In this document: in pieces, positions 8,773 to 17,916 of the stretch | Numbering within the stretch: the first letter of the stretch is position 1 | Layout: every line of letters begins with the position of its first letter | NCBI RefSeq assembly: GCF_000337815.1 | Contig: NZ_AOLN01000006.1 | Span: forward strand, 1 to 64,000 | DNA from: Haloferax mucosum ATCC BAA-1512 | GTDB lineage: Archaea > Halobacteriota > Halobacteria > Halobacteriales > Haloferacaceae | Length of the DNA stretch: 64,000 nucleotides | Direction of reading: 5' to 3' | Notes under the pieces: model-generated | Databases searched by the model: none | What the model was told of the DNA's origin: nothing | Seen by the model: only the letters and a program-made list of their open reading frames with translations | Program-made: the position numbers and the translations under genes

Positions 8773-9178
8773 ATGGTCCGAATAGTCGTCGCTCTCTTGG
8801 GTGTCGTCCTCGCACTGCTTCCAGGCCGGAGCCTGAAGGCCTACGAATCTCGCCATCGAGAACCGAGACGAGTGCGTCCGGCGTGCGTGGGTCGAACCCG
8901 CCGTCAGGGTGGAGGGTCTCGTCTTGCTCGTCGGAGGTCTGCTCGGTGGAACGCCCTTCGCCCGATTGCTCGATATTCTCGGTGCGGTCGGTGCAATCGC
9001 GCTCACCGTCCCGAGACGGTATCTCGCGTTCGGCGGCACACTCGGCTACCACGCTTCGTCGGATGTCGAGTGGAACAGCCAGTTCGTCGCGGTCGTACGA
9101 CTCCTTGGCGGGGTCGTTCTCCTGTCCGCGATTCGTTCACGCAACCGCCGTGGCGACGAGACAGAGACGGCTGAATAG
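8773..9178 (+). pseudogene. Small membrane protein gene with a frameshift
   Basis: From ATG 8773 the frame gives MVRIVVALLGVVLALLPGRS and KAYE, then runs out of sense near 8846-8852. Shifting one frame restores a continuous protein (LAIENRDECVRRAWVEPAVR, then VEGLVLLVGGLLGG...) ending at 9178 with a charged tail. Together they make about 134 residues with three hydrophobic segments. The second part alone could start at 8909 (89 residues), so a truncated protein might still be made. Function unknown. Either a recent inactivating indel or a sequence error. Confidence 0.6.
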
Positions 9179-9235
9179 ACGGAATCACCTCGGCGGCCGT
9201 GAGTAGCGACCGTCGCTTTCGGCGTCGCGCAGTGC

Positions 9236-10249
9236 TCAGAGATACACGTCTTTCACGTCGGCCAAGCCGGCGCGTCGGACGACGGCACGAACCACGTCTT
9301 GGACGCCCGCGAGGTTGTCCGTCTCGCCGTCGAGGACGAGTAGTTTCCCTTCACGACCTTCTTCGACGAGTCCGTAGTTCAGGCCCGCGATGTCTGCCCC
9401 GTTGACGGTCGCCATCCGGAGAACCGCGCTGGCGGACACGTCGGCGAGTTTCGCGGTGAACTCCATCTCGCGGAACATCGAGGGGCTGTTGAGCATCACG
9501 TTGTCCGTGCCGAGTGCGATTTTGGTCCGGTCTGCCAGTTCACGCACTGGCGGGACGCCGACACCGGTGACGAGATTCGACCGCGGACAGACGACGATCG
9601 GAATCTCGCTGTCTGCGACGCGTTCGAGGTGGAGCGGTTCGGGGTGGACCATGTGGACGAGAAAGTCCGGTTCGAGGTCTAACGCCGGGTTGATGTCGTG
9701 TGCGTCGCGCTCGCCGGCGTGGATACCGAACAGTTTGCCGGCTTCTGCGGTCGCGTTGCGGAGGGTTGCGAACTCGGCGTCGCGCGCGCCGGAGGCTCCG
9801 AACCCGTCGGCAATCTCCATTGCGTCCGCGGTCTCGCGTCCGAGGACGACCGCTTCGATGTCTCTCCCGTCGAGGGCCTGTCGGATGATACCGACGCCTT
9901 CGACCCCGCCCTCGCGGAATTCGAGACAGGTCGCCGTTCCCCCCTGTTCCATCAGTCGAAGCGACCGGTGCATCGCGGCGACTTTCTCTTCTGTGCTCGC
10001 CGCGCGGAGGAGTCGGTGTTTGAGACCGTCCGGCGGGGCGACTAACTCGTCCAAAGAGAGACCGCCGCCCGCTTCCTTGGCGATCGAGTCGCCGAGGTGC
10101 GTGTGTGCGTTGACGAACGCGGGAAGAATGATATCCGTCGAATCGGTCTCCACCTCCTCGATGGCGGTGATGATTCCATCTTCGACGACGACCCGCCCTT
10201 CGATCGGCTCGAAATCGCGGCCGCGGAGTACCGTGCCCTCGAGTTGCAT
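9236..10249 (-). CDS. Amidohydrolase-superfamily metal-dependent hydrolase
   Basis: 337 residues with the metal ligands of the amidohydrolase superfamily in order: HTH in FVNAHTHLGD near residue 48, His in GIHAGE, His in LVHMVHPE and Asp in LGTDNVMLNSP. The N-terminal beta-sandwich (GRVVVEDGIITAIEE) and the closing VRAVVRR region are typical of chlorohydrolase / S-adenosylhomocysteine deaminase-like enzymes. That suggests a deaminase or cyclic amide hydrolase acting on a purine- or pterin-like ring, but the exact substrate is not readable from sequence. It stands alone between the frameshifted membrane gene and the HD-domain pair. Confidence 0.85.
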   Translation of the reverse strand: MQLEGTVLRGRDFEPIEGRVVVEDGIITAIEEVETDSTDIILPAFVNAHTHLGDSIAKEAGGGLSLDELVAPPDGLKHRLLRAASTEEKVAAMHRSLRLMEQGGTATCLEFREGGVEGVGIIRQALDGRDIEAVVLGRETADAMEIADGFGASGARDAEFATLRNATAEAGKLFGIHAGERDAHDINPALDLEPDFLVHMVHPEPLHLERVADSEIPIVVCPRSNLVTGVGVPPVRELADRTKIALGTDNVMLNSPSMFREMEFTAKLADVSASAVLRMATVNGADIAGLNYGLVEEGREGKLLVLDGETDNLAGVQDVVRAVVRRAGLADVKDVYL

Positions 10250-10360
10250 CGGGTTCGAATCGGACGCCCCACGGCTTGAACCTCCCGTCTCGGGACGGCC
10301 CGTGCGGACGCCTAAATAGCAGACACGTGGCGAACTGCGCGCGCCCGAACGGCCGCGTCG

Positions 10361-11584
10361 CTATTCGAACTCGTCGAGTGTGGCGTTGAGACCGCTCCGA
10401 ACCTCGGCGACGAGCGCGCCCGAGATATCGAGACCGAGGACGTTTGCGGCCGCGCGGCCGACCCGTTCGGTCTCGTCTCTCGGCGCGTAGACGCCGAGTC
10501 GCCACTGCTGTTCCTGTGCGGTCCGGAGCGCGCCGACGAGCGGCGACTCGCGTTCTAACTGTCGCATCTCGCCGTTGACCATCACCCGCGACGACGACTC
10601 CGTCATCGACGGGCGCGAGGGAACGTCGAGGATGACGGATTCGGGGTCGACGTCGGCGGCGGCGGCGATGTCTCGCTCGAAGTCGGCTATCGCGTCGTGT
10701 TCGGCGTCGATGATGTCGTCGGGGACGTTCGGCAGTTCTGCCCAGACGGCGCGTTTGTACAGGTCGCGGGTGGCGAGCCGCTCGGCGAACTCGGCTGTCG
10801 AGGGGTTGAGTCGGAGCGCGACGAGTAAGTCGTAATCGTCCATGCGGCGGAGTTCGTGCGCGTCGATGTCCGGTTCCGCGAGCAGTCGTTCTGACGCCTG
10901 TCGGAGCATCGCTTTGGAGATGCGCGCGACGTGGTGCTGGTAGACGGTCGGATTCATCAGTGCGCGGGCGAGAAGCAGTGATTCGGCAGTCTGGACGTTC
11001 CCCTCGGCTAATACGAGTTCGCCATCGACGAAGGTAAGTTCACGAATCAGTCGCTCGTGGTCGATGGTGCCGTAAGGGACGCCGGTGTGGTGGGCGTCGC
11101 GCACGAGATAATCCATTCGGTCTACGTCCAGTTCGCCGGAGACGAGTTGGCCGAACTCGCCGTCACCCTCCACTAAGGCGGCGACGCGCTCGGGGTCTAA
11201 CCCTTCGGCATCGAGCGTCTCGCCGACGGTTCCGCGGGCGACTAACTCCTCGACGTCGTCGTGATACTTGCCAGTGTGGCGGTGTGTCACAGACTCGATG
11301 TTGTGGCTGTAGGGACCGTGCCCGACGTCGTGGAGGAGCGCCGCGGCCTCGATGTGGGCGGCGGCGTCGCCCTCGATGCCGAGATGTGAGAGGGCGCGCG
11401 AGGCGAGGTGATAGACCCCCAGACTGTGTTCGAACCGAGTGTGGTTCGCGGAGGGGTAGACGAGTTGGACCGTCCCCAACTGCTTGATGCGCCGGAGGCG
11501 TTGCATCTCCGGCGTGTCGAGGAGGGCTTCGGCCGCGCCCTCGACCTCGATGTGGTCGTGGACGCTGTCCTTGATGGTCGTCAT
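10361..11584 (-). CDS. HD-domain phosphohydrolase (dGTPase/SAMHD1-like), copy 1
   Basis: 407 residues from MTTIKDSVHDHIEV; an in-frame start 18 codons upstream adds only basic, non-conserved residues. The N-terminal HD domain shows [31 protein letters not shown] and the later Asp in [20 protein letters not shown], the layout of the COG1078 family. Relatives hydrolyse deoxynucleoside triphosphates or other nucleotides; the activity here is unproven. The C-terminal third (VPSRPSMTESSSRVMVNGEM...) is a variable domain. The neighbour at 11683 is a close paralogue in the same orientation, 98 bp upstream. Confidence 0.9.
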   Translation of the reverse strand: MTTIKDSVHDHIEVEGAAEALLDTPEMQRLRRIKQLGTVQLVYPSANHTRFEHSLGVYHLASRALSHLGIEGDAAAHIEAAALLHDVGHGPYSHNIESVTHRHTGKYHDDVEELVARGTVGETLDAEGLDPERVAALVEGDGEFGQLVSGELDVDRMDYLVRDAHHTGVPYGTIDHERLIRELTFVDGELVLAEGNVQTAESLLLARALMNPTVYQHHVARISKAMLRQASERLLAEPDIDAHELRRMDDYDLLVALRLNPSTAEFAERLATRDLYKRAVWAELPNVPDDIIDAEHDAIADFERDIAAAADVDPESVILDVPSRPSMTESSSRVMVNGEMRQLERESPLVGALRTAQEQQWRLGVYAPRDETERVGRAAANVLGLDISGALVAEVRSGLNATLDEFE

Positions 11585-11682
11585 CGTCTGGAATCGACCG
11601 GCATCGGGTAAAAATGGTCGGGCGAGGTGTGAGTGCATCTCTCTCCTGACGACCGTCTCGGCGGACTCCCCCCCGCTGGCGA

Positions 11683-12855
11683 CTACACCGGCGCAGTCAC
11701 GCGCATCGGAAGCCCGAGCACGTCAACCGCGGCGGCCGCAACTTCGTCTCGGACTGCCTCGGGTGCGTAGACGCCGAGTCGCCACTGGGTTCGCTCTGCC
11801 GACCGGAGCGCGCCGACGAGTTCGGACGCGTCTTCGAGTCGCCGGACGACGCCGTTGACGACGACCCGCGACCGCGATTCCTTGATACGGGGCCGCGAGG
11901 GGGCGTCGACGATGACGGATTCGGGGGCAACGTCGGCGACGGCGGCAATCTCGCGTTCGGTCTCGCGCGTCGCCTCGAACCCGAGTTCGACGACATCCGC
12001 GGGAACCGAGTCGATGGGTGCCCAGACGGCGCGTTTGTACAGGTCGCGGCGCTCGATGCGCACGCCAAGTTCGGGTACGCGGTCACAGAGGGCGACGAGC
12101 AGGTCGTGGTCGGCCATCCGAACGAACTCCTCGATTGGGAGACCGTCGTTGACGAGGCGTTCCGAAGCCCGTTCTAACATCGCGCCGGCGATACGAGAGA
12201 CGTGATGTCGGTAGACGGTCGCGTTCATGAGTGCGCGGGCGAGAAGCAGTGATTCGGCAGTCTGGACGTTCCCCTCGGCTAACACGAGTTCGCCGTCTCG
12301 GTACCGGAGTTCGCGGACGAGTCGCCCGTGGTCGATGGTGCCGTAGGGGACGCCGGTGTGATGGGCGTCGCGCACGAGGTAATCCATCCGGTCTACGTCC
12401 AGTTCGCCGGAGACGAGTTGGCCGAGACCGCCCGCGCCATCGACGATTTCGGCGACACGGGTTGGGTCCAACCCGTGCGACGTGAGGATGTCGCCGACGA
12501 CGGTTCCGTCGAGCAGGTGGTAGATTTCGTCGTGGTCGCGGCCGGTCCGACGTCGAATGAGGTCTTCGGTCTGGTGGCCGTAGGGACCGTGGCCGATGTC
12601 GTGGAGCAAGGCGGCGGCGCGGACGTGGGCGGCGCGGTCACCCTCGATACCGAGATGCGAGAGGGCGCGCGAGGCGAGGTGATAGACGCCTAGACTGTGT
12701 TCGAATCGAGTGTGGCTCGCGGAAGGATACACGAGCCGAACCGTCGAGAGTTGCTTGATGTGTCGAAGTCGCTGGAACGCGGGCGTATCGACGAGTGCCG
12801 CGGCCACAGGGTCGAGCGAGATGTAGTCGTGGACGCTGTCCTTGACGGCGGTCAT
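11683..12855 (-). CDS. HD-domain phosphohydrolase (dGTPase/SAMHD1-like), copy 2
   Basis: 390 residues from [16 protein letters not shown]. Same domain order as the downstream gene, with long identical blocks such as [20 protein letters not shown] and [20 protein letters not shown]. The HD signature reads [14 protein letters not shown]. The middle and C-terminal parts diverge more ([21 protein letters not shown] against DIDAHELRRMDDYDLLVAL). A tandem duplication with both copies intact. Divergent from cofD, with 123 bp between starts. Substrate unknown. Confidence 0.9.
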   Translation of the reverse strand: MTAVKDSVHDYISLDPVAAALVDTPAFQRLRHIKQLSTVRLVYPSASHTRFEHSLGVYHLASRALSHLGIEGDRAAHVRAAALLHDIGHGPYGHQTEDLIRRRTGRDHDEIYHLLDGTVVGDILTSHGLDPTRVAEIVDGAGGLGQLVSGELDVDRMDYLVRDAHHTGVPYGTIDHGRLVRELRYRDGELVLAEGNVQTAESLLLARALMNATVYRHHVSRIAGAMLERASERLVNDGLPIEEFVRMADHDLLVALCDRVPELGVRIERRDLYKRAVWAPIDSVPADVVELGFEATRETEREIAAVADVAPESVIVDAPSRPRIKESRSRVVVNGVVRRLEDASELVGALRSAERTQWRLGVYAPEAVRDEVAAAAVDVLGLPMRVTAPV

Positions 12856-12978
12856 ATCGGCAGTTGTACAACTGGCGTCAAATACCCGAGCATTCACCGC
12901 GAGGGCGACGCGCGCTCCCCGCAGTCAGTCGTCTCCGGTGAAGGAACTTTCAAACCGCCACTCGCCGTACGCCGGAGC

Positions 12979-13971
12979 ATGGTCACGTTCCTCGCTGGGG
13001 GTACGGGCACCCCCAAACTCCTCGACGGTGCCGCGGAGGTGTTCGACCCCGCCGAGACGACCGTCGTCGCCAACACCGGTGACGACGTGGAACTCGGCGG
13101 CCACCTCGTCTGTCCCGACGTGGATACGGTCCTCTTTTCGGGCGGCGGCGTCCTCGACACCGACAGATGGTGGGGCATCGCCGACGACACCACAGCAACC
13201 GACGACGAACTCCACCGCCTCGCCGACGCGGCCGGTCTCGAATCCGGCCCGCGGTTCCTCCCCGCCGAGGCGCAGACAGCCGGACGCGACATCGCCCGCT
13301 GGCGGCGCTTTTCGGGCGTCGCGGAGTTCATGGAAATCGGTGACCGCGACCGCGCGGTTCACATCACTCGAACGTCGCTTCTCGACGAAGGGAACTCGCT
13401 CACCGAGGTCACGGAGACGCTCGCGGACGCGTTCGGTCTCGACGTGTCGCTTCTGCCTATGAGCGACGACCCCGTTTCGACGCTCATCAACACCGACGAG
13501 GGAACGATGCACTTTCAGGAGTACTGGGTCCACCACCGGGCCGAGCCCGCCGTCCGCGACGTCGAATTCCGCGGCGCTGACGACGCGCGCATCACCGACG
13601 CCGTCGCCGACGCCCTCGCAGACCCTGTCGTCGTCGGCCCGTCAAATCCCGTCACGAGTATTGGCCCGATGCTCGCGCTCGACGACTTCGCCGACGCCCT
13701 CGCGGACACTCCGGTCGTCGCCGTCTCGCCGTTCGTCGAGGAGACCGTCTTTTCGGGACCGGCCGCCGACCTCATGGCCGGTGTCGGCTACGACCCCTCG
13801 ACCGCTGGCGTCGCCGACGCGTACCCGTTCGCGGACGCGTTCGTTCTCGACGACGAGGACGGCACCGACCTCGACAGACCGGCCGTCAGAACTGACACCC
13901 GAATCGACGGGGCGGAAGACGCCGCTCGCGTCGCCAGCGCCGTTGCTGACGCGCTCTCGGAGGTCGCGTGA
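12979..13971 (+). CDS. cofD: 2-phospho-L-lactate transferase (F420 biosynthesis)
   Basis: Joins the phospholactyl (or related) moiety to the deazaflavin FO to give F420-0. 330 residues from [20 protein letters not shown], where the GGTGTPKLL motif binds the substrate diphosphate. Further family marks are [20 protein letters not shown] near residue 31 and [13 protein letters not shown] near 220. Longer in-frame starts overlap the divergent HD gene and are not supported. The next gene starts inside its stop codon, making this the first gene of a tight four-gene cluster. Confidence 0.95.
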   Translation: MVTFLAGGTGTPKLLDGAAEVFDPAETTVVANTGDDVELGGHLVCPDVDTVLFSGGGVLDTDRWWGIADDTTATDDELHRLADAAGLESGPRFLPAEAQTAGRDIARWRRFSGVAEFMEIGDRDRAVHITRTSLLDEGNSLTEVTETLADAFGLDVSLLPMSDDPVSTLINTDEGTMHFQEYWVHHRAEPAVRDVEFRGADDARITDAVADALADPVVVGPSNPVTSIGPMLALDDFADALADTPVVAVSPFVEETVFSGPAADLMAGVGYDPSTAGVADAYPFADAFVLDDEDGTDLDRPAVRTDTRIDGAEDAARVASAVADALSEVA

Positions 13972-14750
13972 TGTTCTCGCCGCGCGTCGCAACCGCGAGC
14001 CTCAGCGGTGAATCTGACGCCGCGTGGGCGCAGGCGGCCGCCCCGCACGTCGGCGCGGTCTTCCTCGGCGGTATCGCGCTCGACGACACGTCCCGAGCGG
14101 CCGCCAGCGAACTCGTCGCCCGCGGGCGCTCCGAGTTCCTTCCGGACGACCCGTTCGCGTTCCTCGACGACCAACTCGCCGCGCTGGACGGCAAAGACCT
14201 GTTCGTCGCCGTCAACGTCCGAGCCACGGCCTCCGAGCCGATTCGTCGAGCCGCCACGCTGTGTGCCGACCATGGTGCAGGAATCGAACTGAACGCCCAC
14301 TGCCGACAGGAGGAACTCCGCGCCGTCGGTTGCGGCGAGACGCTCCTCCGCGACGCCGACAGACTGACTGCATACGTCGACGCGGCCGTCGACTCGGGCA
14401 CTCCCGTCGGAGTCAAGGTCCGCGCCGAAGTCGAGGGCGTTGACCTCCCGTCGCTCGCAACGCGAGTTGCCGACGCCGGGGCGGACTGGCTCCACATCGA
14501 CGCGATGGACACGGAATCCGTCGTCGCCGACGTCGCCGACGCCGGGACGGACCTCTTTCTCGTCGCCAACAACGGCGTTCGGGACCGAGAGACAACCCGA
14601 GAGTACCTCGAATACGGCGCTGACGCAGTGAGCGTCGGTCGGCCGAGCGACAACCCCTCCGTCCTCCACCGGGTCAGGACCGCCGTTGACGACTGGTTCG
14701 CCGGCAATCGCACCGGGACACCACGGTCCGACGACGAGGTGTTCGTCTGA
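13971..14750 (+). CDS. tRNA-dihydrouridine synthase-like TIM-barrel protein
   Basis: 259 residues from ATG 13971; a GTG one codon earlier is also possible. Resembles dihydrouridine synthases in the barrel core: GAGIELNAHCRQEELRAVG, GETLLRDADRLTAYV, GVKVRAEVEGVD, then ADWLHIDAMD and NNGVRDRETTREYLEYGADAVSVGR near the phosphate site. The catalytic Cys region is NAHC rather than the usual NMGCP, and the C-terminal tRNA-binding domain of true Dus enzymes is missing. Probably a flavoprotein of unknown substrate rather than a tRNA enzyme. Overlaps cofD by one base and the next gene by one base. Confidence 0.75.
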   Translation: MFSPRVATASLSGESDAAWAQAAAPHVGAVFLGGIALDDTSRAAASELVARGRSEFLPDDPFAFLDDQLAALDGKDLFVAVNVRATASEPIRRAATLCADHGAGIELNAHCRQEELRAVGCGETLLRDADRLTAYVDAAVDSGTPVGVKVRAEVEGVDLPSLATRVADAGADWLHIDAMDTESVVADVADAGTDLFLVANNGVRDRETTREYLEYGADAVSVGRPSDNPSVLHRVRTAVDDWFAGNRTGTPRSDDEVFV

Positions 14751-15607
14751 TGGCACCAACGCCGGTCACCGACCGCGGATTCGGTCCCGCCCGCCACGCG
14801 GAACTCGCGCTGTTGCTCGAAGTCGCTGGGACTCCGAAACCGGGAAACGTAGACCGCCGCCACGACCTCCCGGACCTCCACTTCGAGCACTTCCTGACCG
14901 GCGCTGTCGGGTCAGCCGAGGGACTCAGTCTCGCTGAATCGGGCGCACCAGTCGGTACGGCGTTCGAGACCGCGGTCGCCGGAATGAGCAGACAGGGCGG
15001 CGGAAACACGCAGTTTGGCTGTCTCCTGCTTCTCGTCCCGCTCGTCGAGGCGGCCGCCGCGGGCGAACTCTCTCCCAACGGTGCGGCCGACGTCGCGGAA
15101 GCGACCACCATCGACGACGCGGTGAATTTCTACCGGGCGTTCGAGCACGTTGACGTGGCCGTCGGCGACGCGCCCGACGCCGCCGCCGACCTCGACGTTC
15201 GACGCGGCGGCGACGCCGAACCGGCGCTCAGAGACCGCGGATACACGCTGTACGACGTGATGGAACTCAGCGCCGACCGTGACGCCAACGCCCGCGAGTG
15301 GACCGGGGGGTTCGCCCGAACCTTCCGCGCGGCCGACGCGATACGTGCTGACGACGGCCCGGTGACAGACCGCGTGGCACGGGCGTTTCTCGACCTGCTC
15401 GCCGAGGAACCCGACACGCTCGTCGTGACGACCCACGGCGAGTCGGTCGCCCGCGACGTGATGGCCCGCGCCGCCGACGCTTCGACGCTCGCCGAAGCCG
15501 GCGAACTCGCCGCGGACTTCGTCGCAGACGGCATCAATCCGGGAACGACCGCCGATATCGTCTGCGCGGCGACGTTCGTCGCGCTTGAGCGGGGGGTGCC
15601 GCTGTGA
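14750..15607 (+). CDS. Triphosphoribosyl-dephospho-CoA synthase family (CitG-like)
   Basis: 285 residues. Family marks: EVAGTPKPGNVDRRHDLPDL near the N-terminus, FLTGAVGSAEGL, GGGNTQFGCLLLLVPL around residue 83 and the C-terminal DGINPGTTADIV. In bacteria CitG/MdcB makes the prosthetic-group precursor of citrate lyase or malonate decarboxylase from ATP and dephospho-CoA. Neither enzyme is encoded nearby and I know of neither in haloarchaea, so the true substrate is likely different. Start and stop overlap both neighbours (1 nt and 4 nt), so it is translationally coupled to the cofD cluster. Confidence 0.85.
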   Translation: MAPTPVTDRGFGPARHAELALLLEVAGTPKPGNVDRRHDLPDLHFEHFLTGAVGSAEGLSLAESGAPVGTAFETAVAGMSRQGGGNTQFGCLLLLVPLVEAAAAGELSPNGAADVAEATTIDDAVNFYRAFEHVDVAVGDAPDAAADLDVRRGGDAEPALRDRGYTLYDVMELSADRDANAREWTGGFARTFRAADAIRADDGPVTDRVARAFLDLLAEEPDTLVVTTHGESVARDVMARAADASTLAEAGELAADFVADGINPGTTADIVCAATFVALERGVPL

Positions 15608-16272
15608 GCGACGAGCAACTCGGCCCGACCGAGACGTCCGACACCTGCACCGACTGGCCCGTCGAACTCCGCGGTGTTACCGAGTCTGTCGTCGCCACGC
15701 TCGGCCCGAACGACCTGTGGAACTTCGCGGCACTCGGGCTTCACGCGTCCGACCCCGACGCGTCGGCAGACGACACGGATAGTGTCACCGCGACGACGTG
15801 GGGGAACACCCGAACGCGAAGAAACTTCCACAGACAGGGCGGCGGCGTCGTCCAGTTCGTCACCGACCCGCGGGACTTCGTCGCGGCCGCGATGACGATT
15901 ACCGAGTCCGAGTCGCCGGTCTTCGACTCGGCCGACGCGTGGGTCGAAGTCGAGGTATCGATGGTCGATTCGGGTGAAGACGGCGGGACGCGGTGGGAGA
16001 CGTGGGAACTGACCCCCGTCGAAGCCGGGATTACGCAGACCCGCCCGTACACCATCAACCGCGGGTTCGGAGCCGTCATCGACGCGACGGTCGCCGCCTC
16101 CCGACTCGACGTTCCCGCATTCGACACCGACGAACTGCTCTCTCGACTCGTCTACTTCGCGGAGACGGTCGAGAAGTGCGGCGGCCCGAAAGAGCGCGAA
16201 GCGTTCGCACGAATCGACGAGTTGACCGGTTGGCGCGAGCGGGCGTCGGAGCGACGGAACGAATCGTTTTAG
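15604..16272 (+). CDS. DUF447 family protein
   Basis: 222 residues from a GTG overlapping the CitG-like stop by 4 nt. Sequence marks: VTESVVATLGPNDLWNFAALG, TTWGNTRTRRNFHRQGGGVVQF, VTDPRDFVAAAM and TQTRPYTINRGFGAVIDATVAASRLDV. This matches the archaeal DUF447 family, which I recall as a flavin-reductase-like split barrel that would bind FMN or a deazaflavin. Biochemical role unknown. It is the last gene of the cofD / Dus-like / CitG-like cluster; rps17e follows after 24 bp. Confidence 0.8.
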   Translation: MSDEQLGPTETSDTCTDWPVELRGVTESVVATLGPNDLWNFAALGLHASDPDASADDTDSVTATTWGNTRTRRNFHRQGGGVVQFVTDPRDFVAAAMTITESESPVFDSADAWVEVEVSMVDSGEDGGTRWETWELTPVEAGITQTRPYTINRGFGAVIDATVAASRLDVPAFDTDELLSRLVYFAETVEKCGGPKEREAFARIDELTGWRERASERRNESF

Positions 16273-16296
16273 TGTTCGTCCGGGGAAATCTCCGAC

Positions 16297-16485
16297 ATGG
16301 CAATCAAGCCCAAGTACGTCAAGCAGCTTGGTAACACCCTGCTGGAGCGTTACCCGCAGGCGTTCAACACGGATTTCGAGACGAACAAAGACAGCGTCGA
16401 GCAACTGACCACCGTCGAATCGAAGGGCGTCCGCAACCGCATCGCCGGCTACATCACCCGCAAGAAGGGCGGCCAGACCGCGTAA
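16297..16485 (+). CDS. rps17e: 30S ribosomal protein S17e
   Basis: 62 residues, MAIKPKYVKQLGNTLLERYP..., ending in a basic tail (TRKKGGQTA). Full length for the archaeal form, which is about half the eukaryotic eS17. A small-subunit protein found in Archaea and Eukarya only. It lies 24 bp after the DUF447 gene and may be partly co-transcribed with it, though a separate promoter is likely given the expression it needs. Confidence 0.96.
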   Translation: MAIKPKYVKQLGNTLLERYPQAFNTDFETNKDSVEQLTTVESKGVRNRIAGYITRKKGGQTA

Positions 16486-16612
16486 TTACGAAGCAGACGA
16501 TTCTCTCTGCGATTCATCTTCTCACCGTGTCCGAGAGCGGACGCGCTTTTCGACCCTGCCGACCACTCGCACGTTAGATACCGTTTAGTCGCTCGTCGCG
16601 TGATGCTCAGCT

Positions 16613-17269
16613 ATGCGCGTTATCGGCCACCGTGGTTGCCCCGCTATCGCCCCCGAGAACACCCTCGCCGCCTTCACCGCCGCCGCCGACCGACTCGACT
16701 GGGTCGAACTCGACGTTCGGCGGTGCGCCAGCGGCGAACTCGTCGTCTTCCACGACGAGACGCTCGACCGCCTCTCCGACGAGACTGGCCCCGTCGCAGA
16801 AACCCCGCTTTCGGACCTCCGCACAGTGCGAATCGACGGCACCGACGAGGCGATTCCGACGCTCGCCGACGTGTTCGAGGCGCTTCCGGACCGCGTCGCC
16901 GTCAACGTCGAACTGAAAGAACGCGGTCTCGCGTTGGACCTCGGTTCCATCGTCGCCGACGTGCCGAACGAGGTGTTGGTTTCGTCGTTCGACGGAGACG
17001 CGCTCCGTGACGTGTGCGAGGCGACCGACCTCCCGGTCGCGTTTCTCTTTGCGACCGACTGGGAGGACTCGCTCGACATCGCCGCCGACCTCGGTTGTAG
17101 GACCATCCACCCGTACTACGAACTGCTCACTGCGGACCGCATCGCCGAGGCACACGACGCGGGGTTCGAGGTCAACACGTGGACGGTCCCCGACCGCGAG
17201 GCGGTCACGGAACTCCGTGAGCGGGGTGTCGATGGCGTCGTTATCGACGACCCAGCGTTCGCGGAGTGA
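16613..17269 (+). CDS. ugpQ: Glycerophosphodiester phosphodiesterase
   Basis: 218 residues of the GDPD TIM-barrel family, starting MRVIGHRGCPAIAPENTLAAF with the HRG active-site motif at the N-terminus, then VELDVRRCASGELVVFHDETLDR carrying the metal ligands (E, D and H), and NVELKER. The end NTWTVPDREAVTELRERGVDGV is the usual closing strand. Splits glycerophosphodiesters into glycerol phosphate and an alcohol; no signal peptide, so cytoplasmic. Convergent with the small membrane gene at 17287. Confidence 0.93.
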   Translation: MRVIGHRGCPAIAPENTLAAFTAAADRLDWVELDVRRCASGELVVFHDETLDRLSDETGPVAETPLSDLRTVRIDGTDEAIPTLADVFEALPDRVAVNVELKERGLALDLGSIVADVPNEVLVSSFDGDALRDVCEATDLPVAFLFATDWEDSLDIAADLGCRTIHPYYELLTADRIAEAHDAGFEVNTWTVPDREAVTELRERGVDGVVIDDPAFAE

Positions 17270-17286
17270 ACTACTGGCACTAACTA

Positions 17287-17586
17287 TCAAAACCGAGCGT
17301 CGCCGCGGAACGCCTGAAACGCCGTCTGGTCCCGTTTCACGCCGAGCGCGAACGAGGCGAAGCCGACGACGATACACCCCCCGACGGCGACATTCGGAAG
17401 GGCGCTGTTGGGGAGGTAGCCGTTCGTTATCCCGAGTTCGACGCAGGTGCCGACGAAGACGGCGGCGAGCGCCGCGGAGACGAAGTCGGGTTCCCCCTCG
17501 TCGGCGTAGTGTGCGGCGACCGCGACGACGGCGAAGCCAGTGAGACCGACGTTGAGAAACAGCCAGACGGGCGGGGGTTGGACCAT
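17287..17586 (-). CDS. Small membrane protein, about three helices
   Basis: 99 residues. Hydrophobic stretches around residues 7-25, 35-50 and 65-82, ending in a charged tail. No family recognised. Starts MVQPPPVWLFLNVG. Lies 63 bp downstream of pccX on the same strand, so it may be a distal member of the pccB-pccX transcript, or simply a separate housekeeping membrane protein. Confidence 0.7.
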   Translation of the reverse strand: MVQPPPVWLFLNVGLTGFAVVAVAAHYADEGEPDFVSAALAAVFVGTCVELGITNGYLPNSALPNVAVGGCIVVGFASFALGVKRDQTAFQAFRGDARF

Positions 17587-17649
17587 TGGTGGACGGTCAA
17601 ACGTCGGACGAAGGCGTAAGTGTTCGGCTCGAGGTATCGTCGAATCGAC

Positions 17650-17916
17650 TCAGAACCGGTCAACACGCCCCGACGCGGCCCACGCGTCGGTCGGTGCGCC
17701 CGAGGGAACGCGACGGGCACAGCCCGTCACCGAGTCGAGGCGGCCGGCGTACTGCCAGCGCTTGTCGGTCCACGTCTCTCCGTCGTCCGCGGCGGCGGCC
17801 GCCGCGGCGACTGTCTGGTCGTGGATATGCGCGCCGACGGCCGCGACGATGGCCGCCGCTTCTTCCGGGTCCGCGTCGTCGGGAATCGACAGTCCCGAAA
17901 GCAGGTCGTCGGTCAT
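17650..17916 (-). CDS. pccX: Propionyl-CoA carboxylase small subunit PccX
   Basis: 88 residues from the ATG overlapping the pccB stop (ATGA). The N-terminal half is acidic and Ala-rich ([20 protein letters not shown]), followed by [17 protein letters not shown], the short epsilon-like pattern seen in the third subunit of the Haloferax mediterranei enzyme, which was reported to be required for activity there. It is easily missed because longer frames cover it. Translational coupling to pccB fits a fixed stoichiometry. Confidence 0.85.
   Translation of the reverse strand: MTDDLLSGLSIPDDADPEEAAAIVAAVGAHIHDQTVAAAAAAADDGETWTDKRWQYAGRLDSVTGCARRVPSGAPTDAWAASGRVDRF

Noticed and set aside
10245-10275. 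GGGTTCGAATC resembling a tRNA T-loop
   Set aside because: No acceptor, D or anticodon arm fits around it, and it overlaps the amidohydrolase start.
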